Part shown: piece by piece, positions 33,800 through 41,205 of the stretch | How the letters are laid out: each line of letters starts with the position of its first letter | Numbering within the stretch: position 1 is the first letter of the stretch | DNA from: Candidatus Bathyarchaeota archaeon A05DMB-3 | Lineage (GTDB): Archaea > Thermoproteota > Bathyarchaeia > Bathyarchaeales > Bathycorpusculaceae | DNA: 64,000 bases | Reading direction: 5' to 3' | NCBI GenBank assembly: GCA_019685555.1 | Contig: JABFQN010000004.1 | Span: 1 to 64,000, forward strand | Notes under the pieces: generated by a model | Seen by the model: the letters and a program-made list of their open reading frames with translations, nothing else | Databases searched by the model: none | What the model was told of the DNA's origin: nothing | Program-made: the position numbers and the translations under genes

Positions 33800-34834
33800 T
33801 TGGGTAGGCTAGCTGAGTTAAAGCTTGCAATGGGCACATCCATATTCCTAGTTGCCTTCATATTCGCTCTTTTCCTAACAGCCATCATGTTTATTATAAG
33901 ACTCAGTTTCCTTTACGCTTTAATAGGCACCGCTTTATTCATACTTCTCGAATACCTTATTGGACCAGCCATTGTTAAAAGCTCAACGCGGCTACGTTAT
34001 CTTGAAAAGGGAGAAAACCCTTGGCTTGAAGAAACTGTGAAAGAACTGGCGGATAAAATTGGCATACCTACGCCAAAATTGGCTATAGTGCCGGACAAAA
34101 CGCCTAACGCCTTTGTTTTTGGCAGAACAGCAAACGATGCCACATTAGCAGTTCACGAAGGGCTTCTGGCAAACTTGAACAAGGATGAGATTAAAGGCGT
34201 TGTAGGCCACGAGTTAGGTCACATAAAACACAAAGACTACATTGTTATGACAGTGCTTTCAGCTTTGCCGCTTCTCGCCTATTTGATTGCGCGGGGAACA
34301 TGGGAAGCTGGAAGGTGGGCCCCAACTTCTAAGAAAAAAGAGGAAGGCAGCATAAGGGCAGCTTTCTTCGCCATAGCAATAATCTCCTACATAGTCTACA
34401 TTGTTTCCCTTTTATGCGTCATGGGACTTAGTAGGCTGCGGGAGCACTACGCGGATGCCTATTCAGCCTACGTGACAGGTTCGCCGAGGAGCCTACAAAG
34501 TGCCTTGGCAAAAATCACTTATGGGCTTTCACTTTCACCCAAACCGCCGTCAGGCACCCGCGCCTTCTACATTGGCGACCCAGCGATGGCTAAAATGGAA
34601 ATTTCCTCAATTATGGCTAAGAAGACGGAATACGACTTGGACAAAGACGGCGTATTGGACGAAAGAGAGCTTGAGCTAGCCATGGAGAAAGAGGCGAAAT
34701 CCACGTGGGCGAAAATAAACACGTGGTTTTCGACACATCCGCCAACATTTAAGCGGATACTGTTACTACGCGAAATAGAAGCGGAAATGGAGACGGGAAG
34801 GTTCACCAGCGACCGCATATACGCAAAAATCTAG
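33800..34834 (+). CDS. htpX: HtpX-like M48 membrane protease with EF-hand loop
   Basis: A 344-residue zinc protease starting at TTG 33800 with GGTGG upstream. Two N-terminal membrane helices (about 14-55) precede the M48 catalytic site VVGHELGHIKH (HELGH at 137-141) and the third ligand in SRLREHYADAYSA. A second hydrophobic pair follows the HExxH. Between the catalytic region and C-terminus there is a perfect canonical EF-hand loop (DLDKDGVLDERE, bases 34634-34669), rare in this family. It likely degrades damaged membrane proteins; calcium responsiveness is an inference from the loop. Confidence 0.9.
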   Translation: MGRLAELKLAMGTSIFLVAFIFALFLTAIMFIIRLSFLYALIGTALFILLEYLIGPAIVKSSTRLRYLEKGENPWLEETVKELADKIGIPTPKLAIVPDKTPNAFVFGRTANDATLAVHEGLLANLNKDEIKGVVGHELGHIKHKDYIVMTVLSALPLLAYLIARGTWEAGRWAPTSKKKEEGSIRAAFFAIAIISYIVYIVSLLCVMGLSRLREHYADAYSAYVTGSPRSLQSALAKITYGLSLSPKPPSGTRAFYIGDPAMAKMEISSIMAKKTEYDLDKDGVLDERELELAMEKEAKSTWAKINTWFSTHPPTFKRILLLREIEAEMETGRFTSDRIYAKI

Positions 34835-35448
34835 CCCTTTAGGCATCTGGCAATATAATCTATAAAGACTTCAGTTTCATCATTGTCGTGGCTGAATTGG
34901 AAAATTCCGTCAGCCCAGTTCATGGCGAGTTCTAGAAGACTGCTGTCCAGTTCTCTTGCCATATAAACAATGACGCATTTTACGTTGGGCTTCCACTTTC
35001 TCAGCATAGCAAAAGAGGCTAAGGCTGTTTTAAGCCTTGAAGAGTCCAACTCTACTTTCGCGTCGAAAACAATTGCTGGGTCGATAAAACCGCCTATTTT
35101 AACTCCGATTGAAACGTCAAATTCTAAAGCATAATTTTTCCCACTGTTTTGCCAAACTAGACATTTTTCGCCCCAAAACAGTTCCATAGGCTTTCTTATG
35201 TGGATTTTTTCTTTTAGAAGGCGGTAAATGTACTCTTCGAAGGAGTAGGCGCGGAATTTTCCGAAAAACTGTGCAACACCGATTTCAGCTTTGTTCGCTT
35301 TTATAGTTTCATTAAATTCTAGGAAATCCTTTAACGCAAGGGTTCTCGTCCACTTTTCATATTGAGCTTTCAGTGTTTCTCCAATTTTTCGCTGCGATTT
35401 CTTTTTGCTTGTGAATAGCTCGTTTATGTAGTCTATTGGCTTTTTCAT
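34831..35448 (-). CDS. Putative PD-(D/E)XK nuclease-like protein
   Basis: A 205-residue protein starting MKKPIDYINELFTSKKKSQR. The central region LEFDVSIGVKIGGFIDPAIV followed by FDAKVELDSSRLKTALASF has the order acidic residue, strand, D-A-K, helix, expected for a restriction-endonuclease-like fold, and CVIVYMARELDSSLLELA adds the next strand and helix. The basic helical N-terminus could bind nucleic acid. It is convergent with htpX (four-base overlap). The nuclease call is a fold-level guess; no partner methylase is nearby. Confidence 0.45.
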   Translation of the reverse strand: MKKPIDYINELFTSKKKSQRKIGETLKAQYEKWTRTLALKDFLEFNETIKANKAEIGVAQFFGKFRAYSFEEYIYRLLKEKIHIRKPMELFWGEKCLVWQNSGKNYALEFDVSIGVKIGGFIDPAIVFDAKVELDSSRLKTALASFAMLRKWKPNVKCVIVYMARELDSSLLELAMNWADGIFQFSHDNDETEVFIDYIARCLKG

Positions 35449-35537
35449 TCTCGTCAATGATGGTGTCTCCAAAAGCATTTTATCGCAAGCAAATTTATTA
35501 CTTTCATGCTCTTAGTGAAGAGGGGTGTGGTTTAAAA

Positions 35538-36236
35538 TTGAAGGTTAAGCTTCTAGGTTACACGGCTGACCCAGAGCTTTTATGCGGGGCTGCCGCCCTC
35601 ACATCGTCAAGAAGCGGAAGTCCCTCAGAACTTTTTGAGGGCATAGACTTGGAAAAGGCTAGGCAAACGGTTAAGCGGGTTACGGGTTATGGGCACATGA
35701 CAGTTGTTGAGCATGCATCCTTCACCTTCAGCCTTGAAGAAGTTTCAAGGGCTATGACCCATCAGCTTGTTCGACATCGCATAGCTTCTTACACGCAACA
35801 GAGCCAACGCTACGTTAAATATGACACGTTGAAAAGCTACGTGACTCCGCCAACTGTAACCGCTAATCCAGAAGCCCAAAAAATATTCGCCGAAACATTG
35901 GAGCATATATCAGAAGCCTACAACAGGCTTTTGGAAATGGGGATTCCAAAAGAAGATGCACGGTATATTCTTCCAAACGCAGCGAAAACCAACATAGTTG
36001 TAACCATGAACGCCCGTGAACTCCGCCACTTCTTCAACCTACGATGTTGCGCACGTGCCCAATGGGAGATAAGAGAAGTCGCCATGGAAATGCTCAAACA
36101 AGTGAAGAAGGTTGCGCCTTCACTTTTTGAAAACGCTGGACCCACATGCGTTGAACTTGGCTACTGCCCAGAAGGAAAAATGAAGCCGCCAGAATGCAAC
36201 ATCGAAGAGATAAAGAAACAATTCAAAAGTCTATAA
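35538..36236 (+). CDS. thyX: Flavin-dependent thymidylate synthase
   Basis: A 232-residue enzyme starting at TTG 35538, the point where homology-like sequence begins (KVKLLGYTADPELL). The ThyX motif RHRIASYTQQSQRY (about 79-92) binds dUMP and FAD, and EVSRAMTHQLVR precedes it. LPNAAKTNIVVTMNARELRH then FFNLRCCARAQWEIREVAME are the second family block. It methylates dUMP to dTMP using FAD, NAD(P)H and methylene-tetrahydrofolate (or a pterin analogue). With nrdJ it supplies DNA precursors without oxygen-requiring chemistry. Confidence 0.95.
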   Translation: MKVKLLGYTADPELLCGAAALTSSRSGSPSELFEGIDLEKARQTVKRVTGYGHMTVVEHASFTFSLEEVSRAMTHQLVRHRIASYTQQSQRYVKYDTLKSYVTPPTVTANPEAQKIFAETLEHISEAYNRLLEMGIPKEDARYILPNAAKTNIVVTMNARELRHFFNLRCCARAQWEIREVAMEMLKQVKKVAPSLFENAGPTCVELGYCPEGKMKPPECNIEEIKKQFKSL

Positions 36237-36271
36237 AAGTTGAAGGCTTGGAAACTTTTAAAGCGGTTTGG

Positions 36272-37141
36272 ATGTCTAGATTTAAGGCATATGCCATTAC
36301 AACGAAATACTGGCGCCCCGGAGAAAACTACCTAAAGGAAATAATCAAAAGTGTTGAAGGGAAAATTTCAGATGGCGACTTTGTGGTTATATCCGAAAAG
36401 GCTATTGCGACTGCTCTTGGCAACATCGTTGACGAAGGCAAGGTTCAACCCAGCCTAAACGCAAAAATCATCGCTAAATGGTGGATGCCAATAGTTTGGG
36501 GCTATGTTTTAGGGCTCATCTGTCATTTGCGGCAAAGGCTTTTACGGCAACTTCGCAGTTATCCGTTGGAAATGGGAAGCCGCCACAAACAAGTAGCCCT
36601 TCAGTATGCGGGCTTGCTGCAAGCCCTAATGTTTGGCTCTGAGGGTGGAATCGATGGAAGCAACCTACCATACTCTTACGTGTGTTTACCCCTAAGAGAC
36701 GCCCAAGCCACAGCTGAGAAGATATGTAGAAAAATATTCGAAGAGCTTGGAAAGAAAGTCTACGTAATGATTGTTGACACTGATAAAACCTATTCCCTAA
36801 AAGTTTTCCATTTCACACCCCGCCCAAAACCATTTAAGGGCATACACTGTTTTGGCGGTTTTATGGCTTATGTAGTCGGGCGTATGCTAAAGCTGAAAAG
36901 AAGAGCGACGCCGATAGCTGTGACTGGATGCCAAATTTCAGTCGAACAAGCCTTAACAATCGCTGAGCTTGCAAACCGCGCCAGAGGCTTCGGCGCTGGC
37001 AGAACCGTCTGGGAAATGGCCGAACGATTTAGGGTTGGCTTGGCTGAAGTAAGCTGGGAAATGCTAGAAACAATAAAACACAAACCAATAGTTATAGTAC
37101 ACGCGGCTTCTTCCACAAACCATAAACCACAAGAACGCTAA
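36272..37141 (+). CDS. cofE: Coenzyme F420-0:glutamate ligase-like protein
   Basis: About 289 residues from ATG 36272 (MSRFKAYAITTKYWRPGENY). The N-terminal GDFVVISEKAIATALGNIVD block resembles the family's GDVLVVAQKVVSKAEGR signature. It continues with a long central insert, SEGGIDGSNLPYSYVCLPLR, VYVMIVDTDKTYSLKVFHF and a C-terminal RATPIAVTGCQISVEQALTI. Members add glutamate to F420-0; divergent archaeal homologues may use other substrates, and the internal insert argues for such a variant. The upstream frame overlaps thyX, so it is likely co-transcribed. No other F420 genes are nearby. Confidence 0.7.
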   Translation: MSRFKAYAITTKYWRPGENYLKEIIKSVEGKISDGDFVVISEKAIATALGNIVDEGKVQPSLNAKIIAKWWMPIVWGYVLGLICHLRQRLLRQLRSYPLEMGSRHKQVALQYAGLLQALMFGSEGGIDGSNLPYSYVCLPLRDAQATAEKICRKIFEELGKKVYVMIVDTDKTYSLKVFHFTPRPKPFKGIHCFGGFMAYVVGRMLKLKRRATPIAVTGCQISVEQALTIAELANRARGFGAGRTVWEMAERFRVGLAEVSWEMLETIKHKPIVIVHAASSTNHKPQER

Positions 37142-37239
37142 CAAACAAAACAATCTTGTTTTCTCTCAGTCATCGTTAACAGAATACTTAAGAGAACTTT
37201 TAATTTCCTTCAATGGAATTTTCGCCCTACACAGAGTTG

Positions 37240-37266
37240 CGGGTTCAAATCCCTTCCCAGCGTCAT
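37240..37266 (+). other. tRNA 3'-end-like fragment
   Basis: GCGGGTTCAAATCCCTTCCC followed by AGCG has the form of a T-arm and acceptor tail, but no 5' half is present upstream. A similar scrap (AAATCCCCTCCCCAGCAC) lies at about 37983-38000 on the other side of the toxin-antitoxin genes. They may be old attachment-site copies. Confidence 0.3.
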
Positions 37267-37385
37267 TTTAACCAGTTAGGACTAATTTCTAGACTATTTT
37301 GGACAAAGAACCTTGATTTATGCGTTGAACGTTGTGGTTCTGATGAGACAGAATCGTGGGAGACATAGAAACGTTTAATTGTTTT

Positions 37386-37403
37386 GTAAACAGTATTGTT
37401 TAC
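37386..37403. promoter_or_regulatory. Palindromic operator of the toxin-antitoxin pair
   Basis: GTAAACA-GTAT-TGTTTAC is a perfect inverted repeat (7-bp arms, four-base centre) ending ten bases before the antitoxin start. RHH antitoxins of this type bind such palindromes to repress their own promoter, so this is the expected autoregulatory operator. Confidence 0.65.
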
Positions 37404-37412
37404 GGTGATCTG

Positions 37413-37631
37413 TTGACTCAGGTTCAGCTTAGACTACCTGAAAAGATGCTTGAGGAAATAGACAAGTGGGTAGCAGAGGGAAGATTCAAAAGCCGCAGCG
37501 ACGCCATAAAAACAATAATCGCCTTCTATGAGGAACGGGAAAAGACACGCGAATTTTTCAAGATGCTGACAAAACGCAGCGAGGAAGCAAAGAAACATCC
37601 AGAGTCCCTCATCCCACTTGAGGAATTGTAG
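37413..37631 (+). CDS. Ribbon-helix-helix antitoxin
   Basis: A 72-residue protein starting at TTG 37413 just after GGTGAT. LTQVQLRLPEKMLEEIDKWV followed by EGRFKSRSDAIKTIIAFYEE is a classic RHH: a beta strand QVQLRLP then two helices. The C-terminal arm (FKMLTKRSEEAKKHPESLIP) is the expected toxin-wrapping tail. Its stop overlaps the toxin GTG by one base. A longer frame starts at GTG 37356, but that would place the operator inside the coding region. Confidence 0.85.
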   Translation: MTQVQLRLPEKMLEEIDKWVAEGRFKSRSDAIKTIIAFYEEREKTREFFKMLTKRSEEAKKHPESLIPLEEL

Positions 37632-37900
37632 TGACATTTACTGTACTTTTGCATCCAAAAGCTGCCAGAGAACTAGAAAAGATTGAGGATACGATAAAAG
37701 CTAGAATAGTGGAAAGATTAAGGGATTTAAAGGATAATCCTGAAAGAGTTGGAAAACTTCTGAAGCATTCAAACTTCTGGAGCATTAGAGTAGGAGATTA
37801 CCGTGTAATCTATGAAATTGACAGAACCAAGAAACAAGTCATCGTTCTTTTCATCGGGCATAGAAAGAAAGTTTATGACGATTTTTCAAAATTGTTCTAG
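37631..37900 (+). CDS. relE: RelE/ParE-family toxin
   Basis: An 89-residue toxin starting at GTG 37631 (TAGTG overlap). The fold pattern is VLLHPKAARELEKIEDTIKA, a helical hairpin, then KLLKHSNFWSIRVGDYRVIY, a strand with the conserved RVGDYRVIYEI motif, and FIGHRKKVYDDF. RelE members cut mRNA on the ribosome; ParE members poison gyrase; the RVGDYRVIY and GHRKKVY residues favour RelE. It is a complete two-gene module in the accessory island. Confidence 0.88.
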   Translation: MTFTVLLHPKAARELEKIEDTIKARIVERLRDLKDNPERVGKLLKHSNFWSIRVGDYRVIYEIDRTKKQVIVLFIGHRKKVYDDFSKLF

Positions 37901-38014
37901 ATTATGAATGTTTTGTCTATAAAAATTCGAACTCCCACAAGTCATCTATGAAAATAGTATTTTTGCTGGTAAATTAGTGCTGAAATCCCCTCCCCAGCAC
38001 TTTCTGATAATTAA

Positions 38015-38390
38015 GTAAATAGATTTTTAGAACCTAACAGATGCGAATTAGATCTTCGTGTTTATAGCATTATAGCATTAAACTTTCGTAAAGTAGAAAT
38101 TAAAGTAGACCAAAAATATGTTAAAGTTAGTTATGGAATACTGAAGACAACAATTCCTGCTGCCGAAATAGTTTCTTGCACAATAGCAAGAACAAGGTTA
38201 CCTTTGTATGGAGGCGTGGGGTTAAGACTTGGACAAGATGACTTGCCCGGCTTTTACTGCCGGTAATGCAGTCAAAATAGTCACCAAAGCTGGAAAAACT
38301 TTTATGACGCCCACGAATAAACCGGCAGAGCTCTCAAAGGTCATTAATAGTCTTTGCAAAAGCTTGAAAACTGATGCGTTAAATGCTTAA
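38015..38390 (+). pseudogene. Frameshifted PH-like domain protein remnant
   Basis: Two frames together encode one domain: 38015-38263 gives ALNFRKVEIKVDQKYVKVSY, then GILKTTIPAAEIVSC and RLPLYGGVGLRLGQDDLP; the next frame, 38238-38390, continues AFTAGNAVKIVTKAGKTFMT and PTNKPAELSKVINSL. This is the order of bacterial/archaeal PH-like domains (a strand GILKTTIP, glycine turn, then AVKI and FMTPTN-PAEL). The frames are related by a one-base shift inside 38238-38263, and no start codon precedes the first part, so it is a decayed gene missing its N-terminus. Confidence 0.65.
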
Positions 38391-38769
38391 CCGGCTTCAA
38401 CTCTCGTTGTCCACCGCCCAAGCTCACTAACGCCACAAAATTCCGAGAATTTAAACTGAGAACTAAACCCAACCCCAACGAGCTACGTTCTGTTAGTCGC
38501 TGTTATTGGAAGCAAGCAGACTTGAATTCATGAAAATTCTAGAGGGGGTATCCATTTTAGCGGTTTTCAACTTCCTAAAATTGACCGTTTTGTTGGCAGA
38601 AAATCTATAGAGGGGAGGTGTTATTGGCGGTTTCTTAAGCCAAAATATGGAGAAGAACGGTGTTTCTGTGATTGTTTGCCAAGCACTATCATATGGGGAA
38701 AAGAAAATAAAGAGCAAATGATAAAACCAGCAAAAGAGCAGCCGTTAGTCCATACCGCTGAAAAGGTGA
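38391..38769. other. Gene-free stretch of the accessory island
   Basis: No convincing gene. Two segments (about 38537-38581 and 38607-38650) look like diverged copies (AGAGGGG..., then TAGCGGTTTT / TGGCGGTTTC), about 70 bases apart. One plus-strand frame spans them but has no start codon. The ribosome site and start of acdA follow. Confidence 0.3.
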
Positions 38770-40290
38770 ATGGTGTTGGAAGCTTCTATAAGGCAGCTTG
38801 ACGCCTTTTTCAATCCGAAATCTGTAACAGTTGTAGGCGCTACTAAAAAGATAAACAAGGCTGGGCATGTCATCTTCAAAAATTTTGTGGAAAACAAGAG
38901 GAGAGGCGTTTTTAAGGGTGAGATTTACCCCGTTAACCCTCATGAAGACTACATTTTGGGTTTCCAATGTTATCCAAAACTGACGAAGATTCCTGGAGAA
39001 CTTGAACTTGTGGTTATTGTTGTTCCAGCTAAGACTGTTCCAGAAATAATGAAGGATGCAGCAACCAAAAACGCCAAAGCTGTTGTCATAATAAGTTCTG
39101 GCTTCGGCGAAATTGGGAATCATGAGTTGGAAAGAGAAGTTGTAGAAATTGCTAAAAAAGCTGAAATAAGAGTTCTTGGACCCAACTGCCTCGGAGTCTA
39201 CGACTCAAGAACAGGCGTAGACATGCTGTTCCTACCTGAAACAAAAATCCTCACCACCGGAGAAGAAGTTGTTGCAACACCTAGACCAATGATGGGAAAC
39301 ATGGCTATAGTGACTCAAAGCGGAGCCTTCGGCGCAGCCGCCCTCGATTATTTGGCTGGCAGACAAATGGGCGTCAGCAAGTTTGTAAGCTTCGGAAATA
39401 AAAGCGACGTTGATGAGGCTGAAATGCTTCATTACTTGCTCTACGACAAAGAAACCAAAGTCATACTGTTATATGTCGAAGACGTGAAAAACGGAAGAGC
39501 CTTCATTGAAGCGGCCTCAAAAGTTACAAGGAAAAAACCAGTCATAGCCATTAAAGCCGGCAAAACAGAAGCAGGAGCAAAAGCCGCAGCATCCCACACC
39601 GGCGCCATAGCCGGAGCTGACGAGATATATGCGGCTGCCTTTAAACAAACTGGAATTTTAAGAGTAAGAGACATGGAAGAGTTCTTCGACGCTGCAAAAG
39701 CCTTGGTGATGCAGCCACCTGCCGCTGGAAAAAACGTGGCGATAATTACCGATGCTGGCGGTCCCGGAATAATGGCTGCAGACGAGTGTGAGTTGCAGGG
39801 AATGGTTGTTAAACGATTTTCTGAAAAAACCCTTGAAAAATTTGAAAGGCTAAAAGAGGAGGGAAAGCTTCCAAAGTTTGCGACAAATATTAACCCAGTG
39901 GACGTGACGGGTTCCGCCACTTCCGAAATGTTCGAGTACGCGGCAGAACTTGTCTTCCAAGACCCCGAGATTCACGGCGTAATACTGCTTGGACTGCACC
40001 ACACGCCAGCACTGCAAGAAGACTACATCGACAGAGTGGCACGGGTTGCCAGCAAATACAACAAACCTATTGTAACGTGCGACATCGGAGAAACCGAAAT
40101 GGCACTGCATATACGCTCCAGATTTGATAAGCTTGGAATACCCGCATATCCATCTCCAGAAGACGCTGCAAGAGCTATGGGTGCCCTTGTAAAGTATGGG
40201 TTATACCTAAAAAAGAAAGGTTTCTTCGAGGAGTATATGCGAAATTTCCTTAAAGAAAAACAGAAACAGCCTATTCAAACACTATTGTAA
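38770..40290 (+). CDS. acdA: Acetyl-CoA synthetase (ADP-forming), alpha subunit
   Basis: A 506-residue enzyme that converts acetyl-CoA, ADP and phosphate to acetate and ATP, the main energy-conserving step of many anaerobic archaea. CoA-binding domain: FFNPKSVTVVGATKKINKAG and ELELVVIVVPAKTVPEIMKD. Ligase domains: VTQSGAFGAAALDYLAGRQM, the phospho-His motif ASHTGAIAGADEIY and ITDAGGPGIMAADE. The beta (ATP-grasp) subunit is not adjacent. Start ATG 38770 follows AAAAGGTGA. It overlaps the riboflavin kinase gene tail to tail. Confidence 0.93.
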   Translation: MVLEASIRQLDAFFNPKSVTVVGATKKINKAGHVIFKNFVENKRRGVFKGEIYPVNPHEDYILGFQCYPKLTKIPGELELVVIVVPAKTVPEIMKDAATKNAKAVVIISSGFGEIGNHELEREVVEIAKKAEIRVLGPNCLGVYDSRTGVDMLFLPETKILTTGEEVVATPRPMMGNMAIVTQSGAFGAAALDYLAGRQMGVSKFVSFGNKSDVDEAEMLHYLLYDKETKVILLYVEDVKNGRAFIEAASKVTRKKPVIAIKAGKTEAGAKAAASHTGAIAGADEIYAAAFKQTGILRVRDMEEFFDAAKALVMQPPAAGKNVAIITDAGGPGIMAADECELQGMVVKRFSEKTLEKFERLKEEGKLPKFATNINPVDVTGSATSEMFEYAAELVFQDPEIHGVILLGLHHTPALQEDYIDRVARVASKYNKPIVTCDIGETEMALHIRSRFDKLGIPAYPSPEDAARAMGALVKYGLYLKKKGFFEEYMRNFLKEKQKQPIQTLL

Positions 40291-40675
40291 TTTCCACTTT
40301 GTCTCCGTCTTTAAGCTTTAGCCTTTCCCTCAGATTTATGGGCGCGATAACCTCCAGAACGTTTTCGGGATAACCTTCAACCTCTGGGATTACAATGGCG
40401 CCTTCTAAACAGTCCATAATATAGGCTTTAAAACATTTTCCACGGCAGTATCCGGATTTCGGCACAATTTCAATAGGTTTCCCTTTTTCCAACAGTTTTC
40501 TAAACCCCATGTATTTTTCAGTTAATCTTATGTTTAAGGTTCCAGGGTGAGGGATAAATCCAAGTTTATCTTTTATTTGACTTTTTACCCATGGAAGTCC
40601 AGCGAATTTTGCGCCTTCCCCTGTTCCTGAAAAAACATTTCCTTCTACATGGATTAGTTTGGTTTGTTTTCCCAT
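40271..40675 (-). CDS. ribK: CTP-dependent riboflavin kinase
   Basis: A 134-residue cradle-loop barrel protein, archaeal type, making FMN from riboflavin with CTP. Motifs: VEGNVFSGTGEGAKFAGLPW for nucleotide binding, LGFIPHPGTLNIRL (the PGTLN segment is diagnostic), KSGYCRGKCFKAYI and the C-terminal LRERLKLKDGDKVEI. The start is at ATG 40675 (MGKQTKLIHVEG). FMN from this enzyme would serve the flavodoxin and flavin-dependent proteins such as ThyX (via FAD) and the type 2 isomerase in this window. Confidence 0.93.
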   Translation of the reverse strand: MGKQTKLIHVEGNVFSGTGEGAKFAGLPWVKSQIKDKLGFIPHPGTLNIRLTEKYMGFRKLLEKGKPIEIVPKSGYCRGKCFKAYIMDCLEGAIVIPEVEGYPENVLEVIAPINLRERLKLKDGDKVEITIVFE

Positions 40676-40710
40676 TTTGGAGTTAACCACGTTACACAGA
40701 ACAGAGGCTT

Positions 40711-41085
40711 TTAGGTTTGTTTTTGTTCTTTCAGCCAGTTTGCAACTTTTCTGAACATGGGGTTTGAAGACATATCGATAACTGGAACTATTATTTTTTC
40801 TCTTGTTTCGATTAGTGGCTGGTATTTTGGCATAAGTGAGTATCCAGCAAATGTCCAGTAAACCCGTTTGTTTTCAACAAGCGCCTTAGCCGCAGTTTCA
40901 GTTGATGCTGGGAGCGGAAAGTAAAGAAAGACAACGCCTTCAGCCCAATATAAGCCTGCAGTTTTTCCGCCGGCAATAATTGATGCGAACCTTGCAATGT
41001 CTTCTGGAGTTGCGAAAAAGTTGCGCTCCATGATGACTATTTCTTTAAAGGGCTCAAATTTAACGTCCACTGCACCTTCATCCAT
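40711..41085 (-). CDS. Conserved-looking hypothetical protein (124 aa)
   Basis: An alpha/beta protein with strands EIVIMERNFFA, GLYWAEGVVFLYFPL and EKIIVPVIDM and helices TPEDIARFASIIAGGK and STETAAKALVENK. Its VYWTFAGYSLMPKYQPL segment is distinctive. No cofactor or catalytic motif is visible and I do not recognise a family. It lies upstream of ribK on the same strand and divergent from ino1. Confidence 0.6.
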   Translation of the reverse strand: MDEGAVDVKFEPFKEIVIMERNFFATPEDIARFASIIAGGKTAGLYWAEGVVFLYFPLPASTETAAKALVENKRVYWTFAGYSLMPKYQPLIETREKIIVPVIDMSSNPMFRKVANWLKEQKQT

Positions 41086-41205
41086 AATCCTTCACCTTCT
41101 AATAGTTTGTCGAAGTTCCCTTTTAACCTTGCCGCAAACTAGAAAAGGTTATAGAGAACCAGTCATAAACCCTTTCACCAATCAGCGAAAAGAGGGAGCA
41201 ATCCA

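Noticed and set aside
38493-38717. A minus-strand frame of 74 codons before acdA
   Set aside because: Composition is not protein-like, there is no ribosome site, and it crosses the repeated non-coding segments.
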